A stretch of DNA of 20,856 nt, from the NCBI GenBank assembly GCA_026418315.1, contig JAOABO010000003.1:1-20856 (forward strand), in the 5' to 3' direction. The notes beneath the pieces are model-generated. The model saw only the letters and a list, made by a program, of their open reading frames with translations. It did no database searches and was not told the DNA's origin. This document shows positions 7,512 to 16,158 of the stretch, in pieces. How positions within the stretch are numbered: position 1 is the first letter of the stretch; every line of letters starts with the position of its first letter. The translations under genes were made by a program, and so were the position numbers. This DNA comes from Bacteroidia bacterium (GTDB lineage: Bacteria > Bacteroidota > Bacteroidia > B-17B0 > Aurantibacillaceae).

Positions 7512-9878
7512 ATGATGTACAAATTTGGTTTCACTGTATTTCTTATTTCTATTTTTCAAATCCTACATGCACAGGAAAAATTTACAATAAAAGGGTACAT
7601 TAAAGATAAAAAAAATGGGGAAGCACTCATAGGTGCTATTGTTCAAAAAAAAGGAACTTCTATAGGTGTCAGCACCAATGAATATGGATTTTATTCACTC
7701 ACACTTCCAAAAGGAGAACACACTATTGTTTTTTCCTATTTAGGATATATTAGCATAGAAAAGACCCTTTTTCTTAGTGAAAACCAAACACTCAATATTG
7801 AACTGGAAGAAAGAGAAAATGTACTGCAAGAAGTTGAAATATCCAGCGAAGCAGAAGATAAAAATATAAAGAGTACTGAAATGAGCGTAGCTAAATTAGA
7901 TATTAAACAAGTTGAAAAAATTCCTGCTTTACTAGGAGAGGTAGATGTAGTAAGAGCAGTTCAATTACTTCCGGGTGTAACCACTGTTGGCGAAGGTGCA
8001 TCGGGCTTTAATGTAAGAGGTGGAAATGTAGATCAAAATCTTATTTTATTGGATGATGCCCCTGTTTTTAATTCTTCACATTTATTTGGATTTTTTTCTG
8101 TTTTTAACCCCGATGCAGTAAAAGATTTAAAGTTGTATAAAGGTGGCATTCCATCACAGTACGGAGGCAGAGCATCATCGGTATTAGATGTACGATTAAA
8201 AGAAGGCAATAATAAGCAATTTGAAGCCAATGGAGGAATAGGTACTATTTTCAGCAGGTTCTCTTTTGAAGGACCTATTAAAAAAGAAAAAGCATCTTTC
8301 ATAATAGCAGCTCGTCGCAGCTACATTGATGTTTTGGCCAAACCAATATTAAGCAAAAGACAACCTTCTTTGAAGAATGCCCAATTTTATTTTTATGATT
8401 TGACAGCAAAAGTGAATTATAGAATAGACGATAAAAATACTTTGTTTTTAAGTGGTTATTTTGGAAGAGATGTATTTGGTGCAGGGTTTACGTTTGATTG
8501 GGGAAATGCAACAACTACTTTAAGATGGAACCATATTTTTAATCCACGCTTGTTTATGAATCTTACAAGTTACTACAGCAATTACGACTACAAAATTATT
8601 TTTACACAAGCAGGTAATAATCAAAAGTTTGAATGGCGTGCCAATATTGTCAATTATTCCATTAAATCCGACTGGAGCTGGTATATCAACTCTTTGAACA
8701 CTATTCGTTTTGGTATTCAAAATATTTTATATCAATTTAATCCTACCACTGCTATCATCACCGATGCACAAGGTAATTCTGCTAATTTGAGCTTACAAAA
8801 AAAATATGCTAATGAATTGGCTGCTTATATAGGAAACGAACAAAAGATAAAAGATAACTTTACAATTGAATACGGCATACGCTTATCCAATTTTACTTAT
8901 CTTGGAAATACCACAGCATACTTTTATAGAGATACTACACCTGGTATAGCAAAGCCCCTTGACAAAGAAAAAAACTATTCCAATTTTTTTCAACCCATCA
9001 AAAATTATTTTTTTCCTGAACCTCGTTTTTCTGCCAATTATATCCTCAACAAAACTTCTTCTATTAAATGGAGCTATAACCGGATGTTACAATACATTCA
9101 AATTGTATCCAACACAGCAGCCACTACACCTTTAGATATTTACACACCTGCTACTAATAATGTAAAACCATTGGTAGCTGACCAGGGAAGCATTGGTTAT
9201 TTTAAAAACTTCAAAGACAATGCTTTTGAAACATCTCTTGAGTTGTTCTATAAGTATTTTCAAAACCAATTGGATTATATAGATAATGCCGACCTGTTAA
9301 TCAACAAATATGTAGAATCTCAATTTTTACAAGGTATTGGCAGAGCGTATGGATTAGAATTATACATTAAAAAGTCAAAAGGTAAATGGAACGGATGGTT
9401 AAGTTATACGCTTTCTCGTACAGAAAGAAAAATAGAAGGTATTAGCAATAACAATTGGTTTTTATCCCGTTATGACCGGACACATCTTATTAATTTTGTG
9501 AATACCTATGATTTTAATAAAAAATGGAGTGCGTCTGTAACTTTTGTGTTTCTTACCGGAACTCCTGCTACCTTCCCAGATGCAAAGTTTCAGATACAAG
9601 GATATAACGTGCCTTTTAATACCACCAATCAAAGAAACAATTACCGTATTCCTCCTTACAATAGATTAGACCTTGGACTAACATGGAATATAGACGCTAT
9701 GAAAACCAAGAAATTCAAAAATCAATTAGTATTTAGTATTTACAATGTGTACAATCGCCGTAATCCATACAGTATTTATTTCCGTACAGACCCCAATGAT
9801 CCTAATCAAACACAAGCTGTACGCTTTTCTGTTATAGGAAGTATTGTCCCTGCTATTACATGGAACTTTAACTACTAA
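7512..9878 (+). CDS. TonB-dependent outer-membrane receptor with carboxypeptidase-regulatory-like domain
   Basis: This 788-residue outer-membrane receptor uses TonB energy to import a ligand. After the signal peptide (1-20, cut before QEKF) comes a carboxypeptidase-regulatory-like domain at about 24-97 (IKGYIKDKKNGEALIGAIV, STNEYGFYSLTLPKGEHT). A plug domain follows at about 125-230 with the signatures LPGVTTVGEGASGFNVRGG, LLDDAPVFN and YKGGIPSQYGGRASSVLDV. The rest is a beta-barrel ending in the aromatic residue Tyr (ITWNFNY). The plug closely resembles the group that pairs with DUF4249 lipoproteins in Bacteroidota, and such a gene does follow 18 nt downstream. The substrate cannot be read from the sequence. 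Two adjacent ATGs (7512, 7515) could both be used. Confidence 0.95.
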   Translation: MMYKFGFTVFLISIFQILHAQEKFTIKGYIKDKKNGEALIGAIVQKKGTSIGVSTNEYGFYSLTLPKGEHTIVFSYLGYISIEKTLFLSENQTLNIELEERENVLQEVEISSEAEDKNIKSTEMSVAKLDIKQVEKIPALLGEVDVVRAVQLLPGVTTVGEGASGFNVRGGNVDQNLILLDDAPVFNSSHLFGFFSVFNPDAVKDLKLYKGGIPSQYGGRASSVLDVRLKEGNNKQFEANGGIGTIFSRFSFEGPIKKEKASFIIAARRSYIDVLAKPILSKRQPSLKNAQFYFYDLTAKVNYRIDDKNTLFLSGYFGRDVFGAGFTFDWGNATTTLRWNHIFNPRLFMNLTSYYSNYDYKIIFTQAGNNQKFEWRANIVNYSIKSDWSWYINSLNTIRFGIQNILYQFNPTTAIITDAQGNSANLSLQKKYANELAAYIGNEQKIKDNFTIEYGIRLSNFTYLGNTTAYFYRDTTPGIAKPLDKEKNYSNFFQPIKNYFFPEPRFSANYILNKTSSIKWSYNRMLQYIQIVSNTAATTPLDIYTPATNNVKPLVADQGSIGYFKNFKDNAFETSLELFYKYFQNQLDYIDNADLLINKYVESQFLQGIGRAYGLELYIKKSKGKWNGWLSYTLSRTERKIEGISNNNWFLSRYDRTHLINFVNTYDFNKKWSASVTFVFLTGTPATFPDAKFQIQGYNVPFNTTNQRNNYRIPPYNRLDLGLTWNIDAMKTKKFKNQLVFSIYNVYNRRNPYSIYFRTDPNDPNQTQAVRFSVIGSIVPAITWNFNY

Positions 9879-9896
9879 ACATAAAAATTATTTATT

Positions 9897-10796
9897 ATGA
9901 AATACAAAATAATAAATTTCATTGATAGCCAAATGATTTTGGTTGTTTTATTAATTATTCTATCTTCTTGCGAAGATGTAGTACAAGTAAAATTAGAGCA
10001 AGGAAAAAAGTTACTGGTAATTGATGCTTTTATTAATGATTTACGGGAAACACAAAAAGTTAGAGTTACGCTTTCTCAAAATTATTTTGATAATTCGCAA
10101 AATGTTTCTGTAGTGCCAAATGCACAGGTTCTATTGAAAGATATGACAGCCAATACTACTTATACTTTTTCATATACCTCAAATGGCTATTATACTTACA
10201 CATTATCATCCACCGATACCATTGCTAAGGTCAATCATTATTACGAATTACAAGTTCATTATAATGGATATGTATATTCCTCCCAAACATTACAAAAAAG
10301 AAGTGCTATTATTGATAGCATTCAGATAGAATTCAACAAGAATAATTTTACAGGTAAAGAAGGTTACAAATGTATCCTATGGGGAAGAGATGTACCAGGT
10401 CCTATTCCTGATTTTTATTGGATAAAATCTTTTCGTAATGGAAAATTTTTTAATAAGACCTCTGATATTAATTTGGCCTATGATGGAGCAAGTGGGGGTA
10501 GTGGAGGGATACGGGCAGATGGCTATGTGTTTACACCCAATATTGCTGAGGCCATTACGCCCTTTGGAGAATATTTTCAAAAAAACGATACTTGCCGTGT
10601 AGAAATACATTCCATCAGTGAGCAGTGCTACAATATGTTTAATCAGATTATTGCAAATACAAACAACCAAGGTTTATTTGCTACCACATTTGAAAATGCT
10701 AAAACGAATATTGTAACCCCCATAGGTGCACCTATTCAGGCAGTAGGATTTTTTAATATGGCCACAGTAACAACTGCTACAAAAGTGGTTAATTAA
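9897..10796 (+). CDS. DUF4249-type outer-membrane lipoprotein
   Basis: The 299-residue product has a short N-terminal hydrophobic stretch ending in the lipobox LSSC, with Cys25 as the lipidated residue. Its sequence has the pattern of the DUF4249 family: EDVVQVKLEQGKKLLVIDAFINDL at the start, an Ig-like N-terminal part with VRVTLSQNYFDN and NAQVLLKD, then HYYELQVHYNGYVYSSQT. The C-terminal part ends near VGFFNMATV. Members are Bacteroidota lipoproteins of unknown biochemical role that are usually encoded beside a TonB-dependent receptor, as here. It probably forms or regulates the lid of that receptor, by analogy with SusD-like partners; this is inference. The length is normal for the family. 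Confidence 0.85.
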   Translation: MKYKIINFIDSQMILVVLLIILSSCEDVVQVKLEQGKKLLVIDAFINDLRETQKVRVTLSQNYFDNSQNVSVVPNAQVLLKDMTANTTYTFSYTSNGYYTYTLSSTDTIAKVNHYYELQVHYNGYVYSSQTLQKRSAIIDSIQIEFNKNNFTGKEGYKCILWGRDVPGPIPDFYWIKSFRNGKFFNKTSDINLAYDGASGGSGGIRADGYVFTPNIAEAITPFGEYFQKNDTCRVEIHSISEQCYNMFNQIIANTNNQGLFATTFENAKTNIVTPIGAPIQAVGFFNMATVTTATKVVN

Positions 10797-10872
10797 AAAA
10801 GAAAACTTTATTATCTCATGAAATTTATCTTTTGCATAGTAAACCTGGTACAATAATTAAAATATGTAAGTG

Positions 10873-12708
10873 TTAATATTTCGAATTATTATTTTTAATA
10901 AAATTATTTGTAGAATTCAGTGTTTTTAAAAATGCAATTAAATCTGATATTTCTTTTTCATTAATAGATAGACTATCAAAAGGCAAAGTTTGATTAGGGA
11001 CATGAATACCTAAGCCAGCTCCACCTCCTTTCTTGTAAAAAACAATCAAATCATTCAAGTTATTAAATACACCATTATGCATAAAAAACTTTCTATTTGC
11101 GGAATTTCTTAAAGTAGGAGTTTTGAAGGCACCTATATGGATAATATTCTTTGAAACGTAGTATCTTCCGCTATCGGGGCTTAATTGTTTTGTATTTGAC
11201 TCAATTGGAGTACCAATGACTTCATACTCATGTTCTCCATAAAATGGAGGAAACAAGCCATTGAATAAAGGGAAAAAGTGGCAACTACCACATAATCCTT
11301 TTCCTGCATAAACATCATATCCATTTATTTCATCATCAGTAAGAGGAATATTCTTATCAAAATATAAATCAAATTTTGTTGAGAAGTCATTAATTGTGAA
11401 TAAATATTCTGATAGGCATTTTACTATTGAGAAAGGGGTGATAGCAGTATCGGCAGTATGATGAAAAGCTATTTTGAATAATTTTCTATAGTGTTCATTA
11501 TTTCTTAAGTAAATACATATCGAGTCAAAGTTTCCGCCTAACTCTTCGTGATTAGAAATTACATCAAAAATCTGGTGGTCTAATTGTAATGCTCTTCCAT
11601 CCCAAAAAAAGTTTCTTTGGAACATCACATTTAAGAGTGAAGGGGTGTTTCTTTTAAGCAATCTTTTACCATCTAAGGTTTTGTCATATCTATTTTCTGA
11701 TGAGTAGAATAACTCTGGTTTATGACAAGAAGCACAGCTTCTTTGTTTATTTGCAGACAATGCTGGATCAAAAAAAAGATGTTCTCCAATTTGTCTTTGA
11801 ATTTGCCAATTTGATGAATCTTTTAGGTATATTCTAAAAGCATTGGAGTTAAAAAAATTACTTATAGAAAATTTTTTTGCTCTTATATTTACGGAATACA
11901 ATGTTTGAAGTTGTATGTTGCTGGGATCATACAAATTATATAAAGCATTATACAAAGGAATCAAAGTGTTTTTGAAATAAGGCAAACGTTTGATGGTGCT
12001 ATCATTGACTGATAAGAGATATTTAATGTTCTTTTTTATATGTTTTTCAATATCAATGATTTTTTGTCTAGGAAAAATTTTTTCTAAAATACAATTCATT
12101 GATTCAAATATGTAAATGGTTTCTTGTATGCTTGTTTTTGATATGGTTGCATCATATCCATTTAAATACAAACTCATGATTCTTATAATTTCAAAACGTA
12201 ACATGTCAATTACATCATTCAAGGTGTATCGCTTAATAATTAATGATGTTTTCATGTAGCTTAAATAATGCTTAAGTAATTTTACTTCTTCTTTTAATGA
12301 ATCACAATGTTGGAACTCAGGAGCATTGAATATAATTGATTCAATTACCTGAAATCCATGTGGGTAAATGGTTTTAAAATTTATTTCCAAATCTGACTTG
12401 GCAACTAAGGGAGAATTAATAAAATACTTGGAAATTCTAGGGTAAAAAAATTCAATAAACCATTCGGATTTTTTAAAGTGTTTTCTTGAGTTTAAGTAGA
12501 AAAATTTCAGTTTGGTGAAATTACAGGTTTTTGCAATAGAGTCAAGATATAAAAAACAGCTGTCAATTTGAGCAGTAATGTATTTGTTTAACTGATGTGT
12601 GTAATTTTCGTTTTGTTGTTTTAAGCCCGTTAAAACCGAAAGAACAAATACTAATGATAAAAATACTAAAAACTTATTCTTTAATAAACTTAAGAGTGTG
12701 AACCTCAT
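10873..12708 (-). CDS. Long di-heme cytochrome c peroxidase / MauG-like protein
   Basis: This 611-residue product has an N-terminal hydrophobic export or anchor segment (13-28). A largely helical region of about 270 residues follows, with no motif I can assign to a known function. The C-terminal 300 residues are the di-heme peroxidase fold: QIGEHLFFDPALS, first heme site CASCH (325-329), NTPSLLNV with FFWDGRA, second heme site CGSCH (473-477), and AFKTPTLRNSANRKFFMHNG near 527-545. Family members reduce peroxide with electrons from a c-type cytochrome, or oxidise amino-acid side chains as MauG does. No T9SS tail is present, so it probably stays in the periplasm. It is last in the operon, and its start lies 35 nt inside the end of the phosphatase gene, which suggests translational coupling. 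The helical region resembles the extra domain in long Bacteroidota homologues, as far as I recall. Confidence 0.88.
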   Translation of the reverse strand: MRFTLLSLLKNKFLVFLSLVFVLSVLTGLKQQNENYTHQLNKYITAQIDSCFLYLDSIAKTCNFTKLKFFYLNSRKHFKKSEWFIEFFYPRISKYFINSPLVAKSDLEINFKTIYPHGFQVIESIIFNAPEFQHCDSLKEEVKLLKHYLSYMKTSLIIKRYTLNDVIDMLRFEIIRIMSLYLNGYDATISKTSIQETIYIFESMNCILEKIFPRQKIIDIEKHIKKNIKYLLSVNDSTIKRLPYFKNTLIPLYNALYNLYDPSNIQLQTLYSVNIRAKKFSISNFFNSNAFRIYLKDSSNWQIQRQIGEHLFFDPALSANKQRSCASCHKPELFYSSENRYDKTLDGKRLLKRNTPSLLNVMFQRNFFWDGRALQLDHQIFDVISNHEELGGNFDSICIYLRNNEHYRKLFKIAFHHTADTAITPFSIVKCLSEYLFTINDFSTKFDLYFDKNIPLTDDEINGYDVYAGKGLCGSCHFFPLFNGLFPPFYGEHEYEVIGTPIESNTKQLSPDSGRYYVSKNIIHIGAFKTPTLRNSANRKFFMHNGVFNNLNDLIVFYKKGGGAGLGIHVPNQTLPFDSLSINEKEISDLIAFLKTLNSTNNFIKNNNSKY

Positions 12709-14557
12709 TATTCATTTTCAATCTGATAATATATTCAGCTGATTGTAAGTCTTGTATTGGTAAATAGTACTTTAAAATTTTGTTGTTCGTTTCTTCTTTT
12801 AGATGTTTGATGAGTTTACCTTCTATATTAAAAATTTGTATCTCAATTTCATTTTTTGTCAGATGTTCAAATAAACCATGAATAATAAGATAATCCGAAG
12901 AAGGGTTAGGATACAATGAAATTAATATATTGTTTTTGATTTGATCATTGGTTCCGGTAAGATTAAGTGTTCTTGGACATGGGGGCGCGTATGTTTGATA
13001 CAATAAGGATTGTCTGGGAAATGATGCATTATTGTTTGAATTTAATTTTCTTTGATTGTTTAATACAAAATAGGATGCTGCATGTGTATGTGCGGAAGAA
13101 GGATAGTCAAGAGTGGAAATAAAAAACCAATCACTCTGAACTCTTTGTTGATTAACATCAATAATCATAAATCCTTTTTCTGTTAGGTCACAAAATTTGA
13201 TATGAGAATTAGCTAACTTAACAGTAGAGCAGGGAACAGGTAAGGGAGAATTGGGGGATGTAACGCTTGGTGTTACAAACTCAACTCCTACTGATCCGTT
13301 TCCAGTATTCGGGTCATAAGTAGCCGTAGGTAATTCATTGGCCCAGGATGTATGGATATCCCCTGTTAATATTACTACGTTCTCAATGTTATTAACAATG
13401 ATATGGTTAAATATTCTGTCTCTTTCTGCAGGATAACCATCCCATTGATCACCGTTTACAGCGTTACCAAAGACTTTTAGGGGCGCTATCATAACCTGTT
13501 GTCCAATAACTTTCCATTTTTCGTTACTTAATAATTCAGATTTTAGCCAGTTTAATTGAGTGGTACTAATCATTTTTCTGTTTGGTGAGGTTACAACAGT
13601 TCCTGTGGTTCCCGCTTGAATATCTCTACCTTCTACGCGAGTATCCAGCATGATAAGATTAATCAGATTTCCCCATTTGAATGAACGGTAAACATCATAA
13701 CTAGGGTTATCTCTTATGGGCATCCATTCAAAATATGCTTTTTGTGCTGCGTATTTTCTACTGGACCAAGGACCTTCATTACTTTGATGATTTTGTGCAC
13801 CTCCCCACCAGGCATCATTTGAAAACTCATGGTCGTCATAAACACAAATGAAAGGAAATTGTTGATGCAACTTTCTTAAATCATTATCTAACCTATATGT
13901 GGAGTATCTAACTCTATAATCGCTAATAGAAATAATTTCGTTCAATGGAGACCAAGAACGATTCACTGTGGTATTGTATCCATATCCACCTGTTTCGTAT
14001 TCGTATATATAATCTCCTAAAAAGATTACTGCGTCAAAATCGCCTCTACTCAATAGGGCAGCATATACATTAAAAAGTCCTGATTCATAATTTGCGCAAG
14101 ATAAAACAGCAAACCTTATGCTATCGGTATTTGCTCCAGGTAATGGTAGTGTTTTAGTTCTGCCTCTAATTGAAAGAAAACTACCCTTTTGAAATTCGTA
14201 ATAGTAATAAGTATTTGGATTAAGTCCTGTTACATCAACTTTTACAGTGAAATCTCTTGATGAGTCGGTAAGAGCAACGCCAGATTGCACAATCATTGTC
14301 ATTCCAGTATCTAATGCAACACGCCATTGAATAGGAATAACAGAACCTACTTCAGCAGCTAATGGAGTGTACCTTGTCCAAATAATTACTTTGTCGTGTT
14401 TAGGGTCGCCCGATGCAACGCCATGGTAAAAAGGATGAAGGCAATTAGTATTTGAGCTTCTATCAAATAATAATTGATTCTGTGAACTAATTATTTTAGC
14501 AAAGAGAATAAAAAAAATCAGAATAATATTATTAAAAATAAACCTACTTCTAATCAT
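12674..14557 (-). CDS. PhoD-like alkaline phosphatase/phosphodiesterase with T9SS tail
   Basis: PhoD enzymes hydrolyse phosphate mono- and diesters outside the cytoplasm using iron and calcium. The 627-residue product has a Sec-type signal peptide (1-25) without the twin-arginine motif of the Bacillus PhoD. A PhoD N-terminal Ig-like domain follows with FYHGVASGDP, VIIWTRYTP and GLNPNTYYYYEF. The catalytic domain contains SCANYESG with Cys154, FLGDYIYEY around Asp182, VYDDHEFSNDAWW (239-251) and LTGDIHTSWANE (397-408). Residues 546-627 form a T9SS type A tail (SLYPNPSSDYL, IQIFNIEGKLI, LQSAEYIIRL). The expected catalytic residues appear present. It overlaps the glycine-rich gene upstream by 8 nt and the peroxidase gene downstream by 35 nt. 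The true substrate could be nucleic acid, teichoic-acid-like or lipid phosphodiesters. Confidence 0.92.
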   Translation of the reverse strand: MIRSRFIFNNIILIFFILFAKIISSQNQLLFDRSSNTNCLHPFYHGVASGDPKHDKVIIWTRYTPLAAEVGSVIPIQWRVALDTGMTMIVQSGVALTDSSRDFTVKVDVTGLNPNTYYYYEFQKGSFLSIRGRTKTLPLPGANTDSIRFAVLSCANYESGLFNVYAALLSRGDFDAVIFLGDYIYEYETGGYGYNTTVNRSWSPLNEIISISDYRVRYSTYRLDNDLRKLHQQFPFICVYDDHEFSNDAWWGGAQNHQSNEGPWSSRKYAAQKAYFEWMPIRDNPSYDVYRSFKWGNLINLIMLDTRVEGRDIQAGTTGTVVTSPNRKMISTTQLNWLKSELLSNEKWKVIGQQVMIAPLKVFGNAVNGDQWDGYPAERDRIFNHIIVNNIENVVILTGDIHTSWANELPTATYDPNTGNGSVGVEFVTPSVTSPNSPLPVPCSTVKLANSHIKFCDLTEKGFMIIDVNQQRVQSDWFFISTLDYPSSAHTHAASYFVLNNQRKLNSNNNASFPRQSLLYQTYAPPCPRTLNLTGTNDQIKNNILISLYPNPSSDYLIIHGLFEHLTKNEIEIQIFNIEGKLIKHLKEETNNKILKYYLPIQDLQSAEYIIRLKMNNEVHTLKFIKE

Positions 14558-16157
14558 TTTTTATGATTTTATAGAATATTTTGTGTTGATTAAATTTCAT
14601 TAATAACAGATAGTAACCATTATTGATGGCTGACAAATCAAGTTCAAATCGATTATTTACAATTTCATTTTCTTGAATAACTTTTTTAGTTATGAGTTGG
14701 TGTAAAAGGTTGTAAATTTCAATCTCAATTGGACCTTGCTGATAATTATTATTTTCATCAAATTGTATGGTTATAGAATTTTGAAATGGATTTGGAAATA
14801 AGTGCACGGAATTTTTCAGATAAAGTTCTTCATCAGATAGAGGAACACAAATAACACTGTAACTTCCATTACTACCACTTTGAAAACCCATACCACCTCC
14901 AATGGAGTAGGTAGGATTTATGTTTGACAAATTACATTGTGATGTAAAAATTTTTATTCTACCTCCACCTCCACCTCCACCACTTCCTCCGTTTTTACCT
15001 TTATCGGTTGTTACACTTTGTGAACCACAGAGAAAAGAGCTGTAAGCACAACTAGTGCCTAATCCTCCGTTTCCTCCGTTTCCTCCATTACCTCCTTTTG
15101 CATTAAGAGTTCCATTGATGTTCATATAATTTAAACATTCAAGATAGATACCACCCCCGCTACCGCCGCCACCCCCACTACCGCCGCCAGCTCCACATGA
15201 GAAAGTACTTTCACCACAATCGTCACATCCATCGGAACAGCATTTAGGTGTGCTATTCCCATCACCACCTGTTCCTCCATTTTGACCATTACCACCATTG
15301 GCGGTTAGTAATCCTGAAACTATTAATGTATCAGAGGCAACAAGTTTTATTTTTCCTCCTCCATTTCCACCTTTGTTACCGCTTGTACCTGTGTAAAACG
15401 ATCGGCCACCACCACCTCCACCTGCGCCTCCAGACCCCATGTCAATGTCGTATCCTGAAATTGTACCATAACTAAGACCACCTGTACCTCCGTTTCCTCC
15501 TGTACCACCTGAAATTGGATATGCAGTTGATATAGGAACAGAAGTCACTGTATAAGATGCAGTACCATCACCTCCTTTAGAACCGTTTCCTCCATTTCCT
15601 CCGTATCCACCTCCTGCACCACCGCCTCCGCCACTTGCACTGCCAATCATTCCTGCTTGGTCACTGGTAGAGCCACAAACTTGTTTAGTACCTGAACCAT
15701 TTGTTCCATTTCCTCCCGCATTACCACCACCTGCTCCATTACCACTTGTTCCGCCTTTACCACCTTCCAATACAATTACACCGCTATTGTTATTATCACA
15801 GCTTGTAAGAGCAGCAGTATGTCCGGTGATACTAAATACTGCATTTCCTCCTGCTCCACCATTTCCTCCTACATTTCCTGCTTCGTCTGCATTGATATTA
15901 CCAAAAATTTTTATAGTGGATGCGTATATTTCAAGTGAACCACAACCTCCGGTACTTTTTTTGTCAACATACACAGTTACAGAACTTGGTATAATAAAAC
16001 TACCATTAATTGAATAAGTGCCACTCATGTAAATATTGGCACTAACTGTATAGTTGCCATTGAAAGTATAGGTTGTACATTGTGCGTTAAGGGTTTGATA
16101 AAATGTACTTAAAAAAACAAAGAGAGATGATGAATAGATTTTTTTCATATCATTCAT
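14550..16157 (-). CDS. Glycine-rich secreted protein with beta-strand repeats and T9SS tail
   Basis: No enzymatic family is recognised. The 535-residue product begins with a signal peptide; Met1 or Met4 (16148) could start it, both leaving the signal intact. Between about 95 and 435 it is dominated by GGNGG, GGGGG and GGTGG runs. At least four similar units alternate a glycine-rich loop with a beta-strand pair: SLEIYASTIKIFGNINA (74-90), KIKLVASDTLIVSGLLTA (269-286), IYLECLNYMNINGTLNAKGG (337-356) and RIKIFTSQCNLSN (400-412). A cysteine cluster, CCSDGCDDCGESTFSC, sits at 306-321. The end (about 450-535) is a T9SS tail: HLFPNPFQNSITIQF, EIYNLLHQLI, NNGYYLLLMKF. It begins 1 nt after the purple-acid-phosphatase gene stop and overlaps the PhoD gene by 8 nt. 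A structural or matrix role at the cell surface is inferred. Glycine codons raise its local GC content. Confidence 0.85.
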   Translation of the reverse strand: MNDMKKIYSSSLFVFLSTFYQTLNAQCTTYTFNGNYTVSANIYMSGTYSINGSFIIPSSVTVYVDKKSTGGCGSLEIYASTIKIFGNINADEAGNVGGNGGAGGNAVFSITGHTAALTSCDNNNSGVIVLEGGKGGTSGNGAGGGNAGGNGTNGSGTKQVCGSTSDQAGMIGSASGGGGGAGGGYGGNGGNGSKGGDGTASYTVTSVPISTAYPISGGTGGNGGTGGLSYGTISGYDIDMGSGGAGGGGGGRSFYTGTSGNKGGNGGGKIKLVASDTLIVSGLLTANGGNGQNGGTGGDGNSTPKCCSDGCDDCGESTFSCGAGGGSGGGGGSGGGIYLECLNYMNINGTLNAKGGNGGNGGNGGLGTSCAYSSFLCGSQSVTTDKGKNGGSGGGGGGGRIKIFTSQCNLSNINPTYSIGGGMGFQSGSNGSYSVICVPLSDEELYLKNSVHLFPNPFQNSITIQFDENNNYQQGPIEIEIYNLLHQLITKKVIQENEIVNNRFELDLSAINNGYYLLLMKFNQHKIFYKIIKND

Positions 16158-16158
16158 T

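Noticed and set aside
10700..10872. A terminator between the convergent DUF4249 and peroxidase genes
   Set aside because: Only short pairing (CCAC with GTGG) is visible and there is no GC-rich stem with a T tract, so I cannot support an intrinsic terminator.
14940..15900. Repeated CCTCCA/CCACC tracts that look like tandem repeats or a CRISPR-like array
   Set aside because: They are the minus-strand glycine codons of the glycine-rich protein. Spacing is irregular, there are no conserved repeat-spacer units, and the frame is open throughout.
15248..16017. Plus-strand open frames of about 75 codons inside the glycine-rich gene
   Set aside because: They arise from the biased codon content of the opposite strand, have no family resemblance, and lie wholly within a clear T9SS protein gene.
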